DNA of 9,959 nt from an uncultured Bacillus sp. (GTDB taxonomy: Bacteria; Bacillota; Bacilli; Bacillales; Cytobacillaceae). Below the pieces are notes generated by a model. That model did not search any database. It worked only from the letters and a program-made list of their open reading frames with translations, and had not been told where the DNA came from. Where the stretch lies: contig CALGSR010000497.1 of NCBI GenBank assembly GCA_937902115.1, positions 1-9,959 on the forward strand, read 5' to 3'. Positions 5,613-9,959 of the stretch are shown piece after piece; position 1 is the first letter of the stretch, and the number at the start of each line of letters is the position of its first letter. The position numbers and the translations under genes are program-made.

Positions 5613-5984
5613 TTATTCTTGTTTTGCCATCATTTCTATCTTTTCTTGTTTAGATTTTCCGCTATGATCTAATTCATTTTCAATATCCTTTATGACCTTT
5701 GCAGCGCCTCCCTCTTGTTCGTATAAGGATAAACATTTTTCAATAAAGTCAGTTATGATCATTTGAGTGTTTTTATCTTCATCGAGCAGGAATATGTCAA
5801 ACCAAGAGAGAATGGTTTGTAAATCATAAAAGTTATTTGGCTGGCAAAGATAATGAAGTAAGTCGTTAATAAATTTACTAGCATCCTGATCAATAAACTT
5901 AATTTTTTTTAGTTGCTCGAGCATAACTTCAGCAAGCAGTTGTCTTTTTCTAAATTCAACATTGGTAAATAGGTCTGTATTCAT
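5613..5984 (-). CDS. Unrecognised 123-aa soluble helical protein
   Basis: The start is ATG 5984 behind GAGAGGAC on the minus strand (about 9 bases away). The protein begins MNTDLFTNVEFRKRQLLAEV and ends in a charged tail (HSGKSKQEKIEMMAKQE). It is rich in Leu, Ile, Lys, Asp and Glu and should be mostly alpha-helical, with hydrophobic-face segments such as FINDLLHYLCQ, DLQTILSWFDIFLLDE and MIITDFIEKCLSLYEQE. There is no signal peptide, membrane span or metal-binding cluster. I cannot assign a family or function. It is a single gene facing CapA, with the isochorismatase-like gene divergent behind it. The good ribosome binding site and lack of a competing long frame on the other strand support it. 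Confidence 0.75.
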   Translation of the reverse strand: MNTDLFTNVEFRKRQLLAEVMLEQLKKIKFIDQDASKFINDLLHYLCQPNNFYDLQTILSWFDIFLLDEDKNTQMIITDFIEKCLSLYEQEGGAAKVIKDIENELDHSGKSKQEKIEMMAKQE

Positions 5985-6067
5985 ACTTTTGCTGTCCTCT
6001 CATAAGAAGTTATTTTAGCCTATGAAAACTCATTCTCTACTCATGATCCCAAGAATGTTGAGAGTGC

Positions 6068-6082
6068 TTACTATAATAGTAA
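6068..6082. repeat. Perfect 15-bp dyad in a divergent intergenic region
   Basis: TTACTAT-A-ATAGTAA is perfectly self-complementary around one base and contains TATAAT (6072-6077). It lies between the divergent genes at 5984 (minus) and 6201 (plus), so it could be an operator for either. No properly spaced -35 box was found. Confidence 0.35.
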
Positions 6083-6200
6083 TACAAAAGACCTATTTTT
6101 GAACATACCTTTCATGCTTTTTAATATTAATTTTCAAAGTTTTGTCAGGAAATTGCTGAATCGTGCTGTATAAATAGTTCCTAAATGAGGAGGATTTTAA

Positions 6201-6740
6201 ATGCTGAAGAAAGAAGATACATTATTTGTGCTGGTGGATGTACAAGGGAAACTAGCGAAAATGGTGTATGAAAGTGAGCAGTTAATTGGAAATCTTAAGA
6301 GCCTGATTCAAGGATTACGAATTATCGGGATTCCTGTAGTGTGGCTTGAGCAATATCCTGAAGGGTTAGGTCCAACGAACGAGGGGCTGATCGAGCATCT
6401 AGCCGGTAAGGAGCCGATTCAAAAAGTCACCTTTGATGCATGTAAAAACTCGTCCTTTATTGAGGCTGTCGAAGAAACAGGGCGCAGACAAGTATTGATA
6501 GGCGGGATTGAGACTCATATTTGTGTTTATCAAACAGCATTTGGTTTACAATCGTTAGGGTATGAAGTGCATGTAGTGGCAGATGCTGTTTCATCCCGTA
6601 CTCTTGCAAACAAAGAAATTGGCCTTAATCGAATGAAATCAGAGGGAATGACAATCACGAGTGTTGAAATGGCGTTATACGAGCTAATGCAAATAGCAAA
6701 GGGCGAAGAATTTAAACAAATATTGAAGCTGATCAAATAG
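6201..6740 (+). CDS. Isochorismatase-like cysteine hydrolase (ISOC/YcaC-type)
   Basis: The 179-residue protein starts at ATG 6201 behind a strong GAGGAGG (6187-6193). The isochorismatase-superfamily triad is visible: Asp13 (LFVLVDVQ), Lys75 (IQKVTFDAC) and Cys108 (GGIETHICVYQTA), together with the conserved segment GYEVHVVADAVSSRT. The EQYPEGLGPTNEGL region (residues 50-63) and the FKQILKLIK tail resemble the ISOC1/ISOC2 and YcaC-like branch rather than true isochorismatases or nicotinamidases. It is expected to be a cytosolic hydrolase of unknown substrate. No siderophore or menaquinone genes are nearby. No clear terminator separates it from the split-barrel gene 200 bases on, but that gene has its own promoter candidate. 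Confidence 0.92.
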   Translation: MLKKEDTLFVLVDVQGKLAKMVYESEQLIGNLKSLIQGLRIIGIPVVWLEQYPEGLGPTNEGLIEHLAGKEPIQKVTFDACKNSSFIEAVEETGRRQVLIGGIETHICVYQTAFGLQSLGYEVHVVADAVSSRTLANKEIGLNRMKSEGMTITSVEMALYELMQIAKGEEFKQILKLIK

Positions 6741-6824
6741 CATACCAAATGATGGAATAGGGAAACCGATTTAATAAGCATATTGTTTGCCTTCTTGCTA
6801 TTGTTCAAGTTTAATATAAATAAG

Positions 6825-6855
6825 TTGACTACACTATTTACCCGTGATATATAAT
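6825..6855 (+). promoter_or_regulatory. Candidate sigma-A promoter of the split-barrel gene
   Basis: TTGACT (6825-6830, five of six matches) is followed at 17 bases by TATATA (6848-6853), or at 19 bases by a perfect TATAAT (6850-6855). It would give a leader of about 80 bases before the start codon at 6942. Confidence 0.6.
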
Positions 6856-6941
6856 TTGCTTTTCCAATCTTTAGGAACACTTCAGATGGATGAATAAAAC
6901 AAAGATAAAGGAAAAAATAAACATGAATGGGAGTGATGATA

Positions 6942-7415
6942 ATGAGGGAAGAAAGCAAGCTTTCGAATGAATTAATTAATTTTTTACAAGGAGAAAAAAT
7001 GGTTTCTCTAATTAGTATCGATGAAAATACAGGGCTTCCTGATCTAACAACAATTTCATGGGTGTTAGCAGACGGTTCTGGAGAACGTGTTAATTTTGCC
7101 ATTGGACATAATGCAGCAAGTGCAAAAAATATCGCAAAGAATCCGAATGTGATACTAGGAATTGTTGGTGCAGGCAGTTGTTTTGCGATTAAAGGACAAG
7201 GCGAAGTTTCCGATGTGATTGAAAAAACAATGAAGATGCGCGTTGTGAATGTGGAGATTGATACGGTTGAAGATGTTATGTTTTATGGCAGTAAAGTGAC
7301 GGTAGAACCAGCTTATGAAAAAACATACAAAAAAGAGTTGGCTGAGAAGCTAGATCATGAAGTATATGAAGTATTAAGAGAATATTTGCAAAAAGCTTCA
7401 ACAACTTCTAATTAG
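6942..7415 (+). CDS. Pyridoxamine 5'-phosphate oxidase-family (FMN split-barrel) protein
   Basis: I place the start at ATG 6942 (157 residues), because GGGAGTGAT lies a few bases upstream. An ATG at 6927 in the same frame would add five residues but has no ribosome binding site. The protein has an N-terminal helix (SNELINFLQGEKM), beta strands with MVSLISIDENTGLPDLTTIS, FAIGHNAASAKNIAKNPNVILGIVG and CFAIKGQGEVSDVIEKT, then a helical C-terminus. The strand order and the SAKNIAKNPNV segment fit the PNPOx-like split barrel, which binds FMN or F420 in dimers. True PdxH residues are not evident, so it is more likely an uncharacterised flavin or heme-binding relative. No signal peptide or membrane span. 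Confidence 0.82.
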   Translation: MREESKLSNELINFLQGEKMVSLISIDENTGLPDLTTISWVLADGSGERVNFAIGHNAASAKNIAKNPNVILGIVGAGSCFAIKGQGEVSDVIEKTMKMRVVNVEIDTVEDVMFYGSKVTVEPAYEKTYKKELAEKLDHEVYEVLREYLQKASTTSN

Positions 7416-7428
7416 TAAGTTGTTTTAG

Positions 7429-7456
7429 AAAGGGAGGGGGGAACTTTCCCTTTTTT
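7429..7456 (+). terminator. Rho-independent terminator of the split-barrel gene
   Basis: AAAGGGA (7429-7435) pairs with TCCCTTT (7447-7453) over a G-rich 11-base loop, and the T tract continues to 7456. It begins 14 bases after the stop codon. Confidence 0.75.
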
Positions 7457-8122
7457 ACTTTCTGTCTGCGTGAGGCAGGAAAGAAGAAATCAAAGCTAAA
7501 TGAATTCACAGAACATTCACAATCAATATGTTTATTTAGAAAAAAATGCTCTATAATAAGTTTATAGAGATAAACATAAACAAAAAAAGCTAACACTTTT
7601 GGAGGCTCAACCATTTAGTGTTCGTTCCGGGGAAATTTTAGAGAACGAAAACATATCATTCCTAAGCAATGCAAGAAGATAAGAAGTATCAGTGTTTATA
7701 TAATTGAATAAAAAGATGAGGTTCAAAAGAACAGAGGACAAACTGAGGTGATTACTTCGGCGAAAGTCATAACAGCTGATACAGCAACTATTGGAAGCAA
7801 GAGTCCAATAGCGGTTATGGTAATATATGAAGAATCAACTAATGAAGACCACTGTACTAGAAATCGTGTTTATATCATGACATGATTGAAAACCTTCATC
7901 GCGTTGACAAAGTAAAATCGTTAGACTGATTACCAGTTATGAATGCGGAGCAACACAAGTTGGCTGGATAGCCATTAGTTAGCAGGGCAATTGACAGCTA
8001 ATTAAAATAATATGTTCGCATCTCAGCCGATTATATGGTTGGGTCTCCAAAATTGTTAGCATCTGCCCTCTCTGATAGAGGGCTATTTTTTTTCTAGCAG
8101 ATATTCGCTGGAACAAATCATC
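7457..8122. other. Gene-less stretch with multiple hairpins, ending in an orphan terminator
   Basis: No reading frame here has a convincing ribosome binding site plus recognisable protein; frames are broken every few tens of codons. It does hold secondary-structure potential: a dyad CTCTATAA/TTATAGAG (7549-7569) with TATAAT inside, AACACT/AGTGTT (about 7592-7621), TTCGTTC/GAACGAA (about 7621-7650), GGCT/AGCC (7962-7973), TTAGTTAGC/GCTAATTAA (7975-8005) and CTCAGCC/GGTTGGG (about 8022-8043). A strong terminator follows at 8065-8093. It is either a decayed gene or a structured RNA of up to about 530 bases. I matched it to no known RNA family. Confidence 0.4.
8065..8093 (+). terminator. Strong rho-independent terminator with no gene upstream
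   Basis: GCCCTCT (8065-8071) pairs with AGAGGGC (8077-8083) over a 5-base loop, followed by TA and eight T (8086-8093). No coding gene ends nearby on the plus strand; the nearest upstream stop is at 7415, already followed by its own terminator. Confidence 0.85.
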
Positions 8123-8323
8123 TTTTTTTGGCTGTGTTAAAGGTCAATGTTGATTTTTTATGTCCCTTGTTGATTGGAGTGGAAGGCACGAAGACTCCCG
8201 CTCAGGGAAGAGACAGACGAGACCCCGCAGACACGAAGTGTCGAGGAGGCTCGTCGGTCGCCCGCAGAACCGCACGTGCCTGGAACGGAAATCAACAATC
8301 GAGTTTAACAGAGCCCTTTTTTT
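8123..8323. repeat. Bacillaceae intergenic structured repeat element (about 200 bp, nested inverted repeats)
   Basis: Nested complementary arms define the element: GGCTGTGTTAAA (8130-8141) with TTTAACAGAGCC (8304-8315), 11 of 12 pairs; TTGTTGATT (8167-8175) with AATCAACAA (8290-8298), perfect; AGGCACG (8184-8190) with CGTGCCT (8275-8281), perfect; GACGAG-A-CC (8216-8224) with GGCTCGTC (8248-8255); and an apical hairpin GACAC-GAA-GTGTC (8230-8242). Both outer arms are flanked by runs of seven T (8123-8129, 8317-8323). The core, with GGAGTGGAAGGCACGAAGAC near the left end and GTGCCTGGAACGGAAATCAA at the right, is a sequence I know from intergenic regions of many Bacillaceae. It encodes no transposase, so it is a MITE-like or structured-RNA repeat. 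Short reading frames across it are not genes. Confidence 0.8.
8148..8175. repeat. Direct repeat TGTTGATT inside the element
   Basis: TGTTGATT occurs at 8148-8155 and 8168-8175, 20 bases apart. Both could pair with the single AATCAACA at 8290-8297, so the element has two mutually exclusive basal stems. Confidence 0.45.
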
Positions 8324-8427
8324 AAAAGTGAATACTGATATGAAAAGTATCAATTGAAACTCCTCTTTAGCTGAGGAAAAACCTCCTTAAAAACGATTGT
8401 AAATATTTGATGAATTACCATCCGATC

Positions 8428-8457
8428 TAGGGTCGTCACTGTGTCGACCCTAATTTT
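8428..8457. terminator. 8-bp hairpin downstream of the repeat element
   Basis: TAGGGTCG (8428-8435) and CGACCCTA (8445-8452) are perfect complements over a 9-base loop, with ATTTTG following on the plus strand. This is a weak terminator or a leftover stem. No gene ends upstream. Confidence 0.45.
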
Positions 8458-8532
8458 GCTATATAATTTTTGCTTGTTTTCATGAACAGAGTCATATAAT
8501 TATATCAAAATGATGAAAAATTTAGGTTTCCC

Positions 8533-8561
8533 TTGTAGATATGAGTCTAAAGTAGTATTAT
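8533..8561 (+). promoter_or_regulatory. Candidate sigma-A promoter of the DUF2187 gene
   Basis: TTGTAG (8533-8538), a 17-base spacer and TATTAT (8556-8561, five of six matches) lie about 45 bases before the start codon at 8607. The -35 box matches only three of six bases. Confidence 0.4.
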
Positions 8562-8606
8562 ATATGAAAGCGATTTCCGTTAATAAGATTGAAAGGCGGT
8601 ATCAAG

Positions 8607-8849
8607 ATGCAAAAAGAACACACATTATTATCAATGAATAGAGAAGCAAATGTTGGAGATGCGATTCTTTTTGAAAGGAATGAGCAATCTTATAAAGGAA
8701 CTGTTTTTCTTGTCCGGGAAAATAGTGTATTAGTGGACATTTCTAAATCCGCAGCTAAGGAGTTAGGTTATGATAAACCTAATACAGTAGTAAGACATGG
8801 AAAGTATTTAATTATTGAGCAATCTGAAAAAGTTTTGGTTCTGCAATAA
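8607..8849 (+). CDS. DUF2187 family small protein (YkvS-like)
   Basis: The start is ATG 8607, with AAAGGCGGT (8592-8600) six bases upstream; a longer frame from TTG 8589 would run through the ribosome binding site itself. The resulting 80-residue protein has a short polar N-terminus (MQKEHTLLSMNREAN) and then a compact KOW/SH3-like beta-barrel: VGDAILFERN, YKGTVFLVRENSVLVDI, a helical stretch AAKELGYDKPN, and TVVRHGKYLII. That order (GD-I-F, G-V--V-ENSV-VD, T-V-H--Y-I) is typical of DUF2187, known in B. subtilis as YkvS. Members are small cytoplasmic proteins of unknown function found in Bacillales. It is followed by HU copy 2 after 106 bases, without a clear terminator. Confidence 0.82.
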   Translation: MQKEHTLLSMNREANVGDAILFERNEQSYKGTVFLVRENSVLVDISKSAAKELGYDKPNTVVRHGKYLIIEQSEKVLVLQ

Positions 8850-8888
8850 TAGGAAGAAAAGACTGGATATTTTGTAACGGGATGAAGT

Positions 8889-8910
8889 ATTATAGTGATA
8901 AAACTATAAT
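8889..8910. repeat. 8-bp dyad containing TATAAT upstream of HU copy 2
   Basis: ATTATAGT (8889-8896) and ACTATAAT (8903-8910) are exact complements over GATAAA. The right arm contains TATAAT (8905-8910), about 46 bases before the HU start, so the dyad may combine a -10 box with an operator. No matching -35 box was found at 17 bases. Confidence 0.35.
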
Positions 8911-8955
8911 GATTTCAAATATGACATAGTAAACTTTTTAATTGAGGTGCATGGA

Positions 8956-9228
8956 ATGAATAAGACTGAATTAATCAAAGCTGTATCAGAAAAAGCAGAA
9001 ATAACACAAAAGGATGCGGCAAAAGTATTAGAAACGATGCTGGATACAATTGCGAATACACTCGCAAATAATGAAAAGGTCCAAATTATTGGATTTGGTA
9101 CATTTGAGGTTCGTGAACGAGCGGCGCGTAAAGGACGTAATCCGCAAACAGGCGAGGAAATTGAAATCGCTGCTTCAAAAGCCCCTGCCTTTAAACCAGG
9201 CAAGGAATTAAAGGATGCTGTTAAATAG
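8956..9228 (+). CDS. HU-type DNA-binding protein (HBsu-like), copy 2
   Basis: The start is ATG 8956, 6 bases after TTGAGGTG (8942-8949); an in-frame GTG at 8947 lies inside the ribosome binding site and is not used. The 90-residue protein is a complete HU: MNKTELIKAVSEKAEITQKD, dimer helices, GFGTFEVRERAARKGRNPQ with the intercalating Pro63, and AFKPGKELKDAVK. Compared with HU copy 1 it is 68/90 identical; residues 45-69 (the DNA arm) are unchanged, and most differences fall in the dimer helices at positions 12-44. The two copies could therefore bind the same DNA but form distinct homo- or heterodimers. It ends in its own strong terminator. Which copy is ancestral is not clear. Confidence 0.97.
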   Translation: MNKTELIKAVSEKAEITQKDAAKVLETMLDTIANTLANNEKVQIIGFGTFEVRERAARKGRNPQTGEEIEIAASKAPAFKPGKELKDAVK

Positions 9229-9240
9229 GGAAGAAATAAG

Positions 9241-9272
9241 GCTCTGGAATGAAGAAGGTTCCAGAGCTTTTT
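9241..9272 (+). terminator. Rho-independent terminator of HU copy 2
   Basis: GCTCTGGAA (9241-9249) pairs with TTCCAGAGC (9259-9267) over a 9-base loop, followed by five T (9268-9272). The 268 bases from here to the next gene are AT-rich and hold no gene; the only structures seen are a small dyad CTATAT/ATATAG (9358-9371) and the promoter candidate described next. Confidence 0.9.
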
Positions 9273-9485
9273 CATACAAACACATCAAATACAAGGATAA
9301 ATTTCTTTCCGAACAGTACGAATCCTTGCAATAAAATATTTTCCTATGTTTCGTCTACTATATAAATATAGAAGTATCCGAGGTAAAATACTTGGCAATT
9401 ATATGAATAGTTATTATAATTAACGAAATCTTAATAAAAATTTAACTTTATAATAAAGATAGTGATAAATGTTCTACCTTTATGT

Positions 9486-9515
9486 TTGATTTTTCAGTAT
9501 AATTATTAATATAAG
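9486..9515 (+). promoter_or_regulatory. Candidate promoter of the Spo0E-like gene
   Basis: TTGATT (9486-9491, four of six matches) and TATAAG (9510-9515, five of six) are 18 bases apart, with the ribosome binding site and start codon 15-25 bases downstream. The leader would be very short. Confidence 0.4.
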
Positions 9516-9540
9516 TGTAAAATACCTATGGAGGGAAAGT

Positions 9541-9744
9541 ATGAAGCAGCTATCGATAAATGACCACCTATTAATTGGGACTGCTCTGCTGCATTATATT
9601 AAAGTGCTAAAGGAACAATTAATTCATATAGGTATAAGTGAAGGATTATCTAGTGAAAAAACTTTATCGGTCAGTGAAGAATTAGACAAGTATATTTACT
9701 TATATCAATGTTTTAAAAAAACTACTCCTGATATGGCATCATAA
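9541..9744 (+). CDS. Spo0E-like aspartyl-phosphate phosphatase
   Basis: The 67-residue protein starts at ATG 9541 behind GGAGGG (9530-9535). Its centre fits the Spo0E family (helix-loop-helix): a first helix with YIKVLKEQLIHIGISEGL, a turn SSEKTL, then the signature SEELDKYIYLYQ (residues 45-56). The family signature is usually SQELD; here Gln is Glu, while the key Asp49 is kept. Spo0E-type proteins remove phosphate from the sporulation regulator Spo0A~P and delay sporulation. The N-terminus (MKQLSINDHLLIGTALL) is longer than in most short members and not recognisable. It stands alone, with its own promoter candidate and terminator. The family call is good; phosphatase activity and target are inferred. 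Confidence 0.72.
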   Translation: MKQLSINDHLLIGTALLHYIKVLKEQLIHIGISEGLSSEKTLSVSEELDKYIYLYQCFKKTTPDMAS

Positions 9745-9771
9745 TATAGATATTCAATTAGCAAATCTAGC

Positions 9772-9808
9772 CCCTTTTTTTCATGTGAAAATGAAAAAAA
9801 GGGACTTT
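9772..9808 (+). terminator. Terminator of the Spo0E-like gene
   Basis: CCCTTTTTTTCAT (9772-9784) and ATGAAAAAAAGGG (9791-9803) form a perfect 13-bp stem over a 6-base loop, followed by ACTTTT. The tail is short, but the stem is long and close to the stop codon. Confidence 0.7.
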
Positions 9809-9834
9809 TATTCTTTACAGCTAAATTCGTTTAT

Positions 9835-9959
9835 TCAAACGAGGAGGCATTCTCTTGTCGCGCTGTATTCATAGTTTTGATATCCATCAAAATGGAGCCA
9901 GCCGAATTTATTAAAATAATCCTCATTTATCACTAAACATACCATCAATACACCGCCAT
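9835..9959 (-). CDS. Unrecognised protein, C-terminal end (runs off right edge)
   Basis: An open minus-strand frame enters from the right edge and ends at 9835. It reads about 41 codons, including MVCLVINEDYFNKFGWLHFD and then GYQNYEYSATRECLLV. The composition (aromatic-rich, balanced charges) looks like real protein rather than noise. It may be the end of a longer protein. Alternatively it may be a complete 36-residue protein from the ATG at 9945-9947, since GGCGGTG lies just upstream on this strand. I do not recognise a family. It converges on the Spo0E-like gene, with the terminator at 9772-9808 between them. Confidence 0.5.
   Translation of the reverse strand, partial: GGVLMVCLVINEDYFNKFGWLHFDGYQNYEYSATRECLLV

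Noticed and set aside
6058..6077. TTGAGA and TATAAT as a promoter
   Set aside because: The hexamers are only 8 bases apart, far too close for sigma-A.
7570..7621. Minus-strand terminator (AACACT/AGTGTT, then AGC and a T-run)
   Set aside because: The stem is short and interrupted, and no minus-strand gene lies upstream of it, so I did not list it as a terminator.
7716..7808. Short plus-strand frame starting MRFKRTEDKTE
   Set aside because: Only about 31 codons with no ribosome binding site. Continuing it needs a frameshift, and the protein is not recognisable.
7903..7931. TTGACA at about 7903 as a -35 box
   Set aside because: There is no acceptable -10 hexamer at 16-18 bases.
7960..8060. 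tRNA-like or riboswitch-like folding
   Set aside because: No T-loop consensus, no CCA end, and no match to riboswitch cores I know (T-box, lysine, M-box, ydaO-type).
8128..8357. Several 65-69 codon frames on both strands over 8128-8357
   Set aside because: They lie across the inverted repeats of the intergenic element, lack ribosome binding sites, and owe their openness to the GC-rich repeat.

Overview
The window looks like chromosome from a low-GC, endospore-forming Firmicute of the family Bacillaceae (Bacillus in the broad sense). The signs are AT-rich intergenic DNA, strong GGAGG-type ribosome binding sites, HBsu-type HU proteins, DUF421 (YetF-like), DUF2187 and Spo0E-like proteins, and one copy of a structured intergenic repeat I recognise from many Bacillaceae genomes. 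The genus call is inference.

Left part (1-2800): the start of a NiaP-like MFS transporter runs off the left edge on the minus strand. Next, also minus, is a YqjA-like aromatic acid exporter family (DUF939/FUSC-like) membrane protein, whose terminator stem begins inside its own last codons. On the plus strand come a 54-residue basic single-span membrane protein and a DUF421 membrane protein. A minus-strand 4-oxalocrotonate tautomerase family gene converges on DUF421; its 3' end appears frameshifted, so the reading frame runs on into DUF421.

Middle part (2800-6740): a small unrecognised protein gene carries an in-frame TAA that probably shortens a reading frame of about 141 codons. It is followed by an HU gene with a long structured 3' region, a CapA-family metallophosphoesterase-like protein with a membrane anchor, a convergent unrecognised 123-residue gene, and an isochorismatase-like (ISOC/YcaC-type) hydrolase.

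Right part (6741-9959): a pyridoxamine 5'-phosphate oxidase-family flavin split-barrel protein is followed by about 1.2 kb without a convincing gene. That stretch holds several hairpins, a strong orphan terminator and a 200-base repeat element built of nested inverted repeats. After it come a DUF2187 protein, a second HU gene (68 of 90 residues identical to the first), a Spo0E-like phosphatase and the end of an unrecognised minus-strand reading frame.

Most genes are single units with their own terminators, so this is housekeeping and accessory chromosome rather than one operon or defence island. No CRISPR array, tRNA, rRNA, transposase or phage gene was seen. The most interesting items are the structured repeat, the gene-less stretch ending in an orphan terminator, the two HU paralogues and the two probably disrupted small genes.
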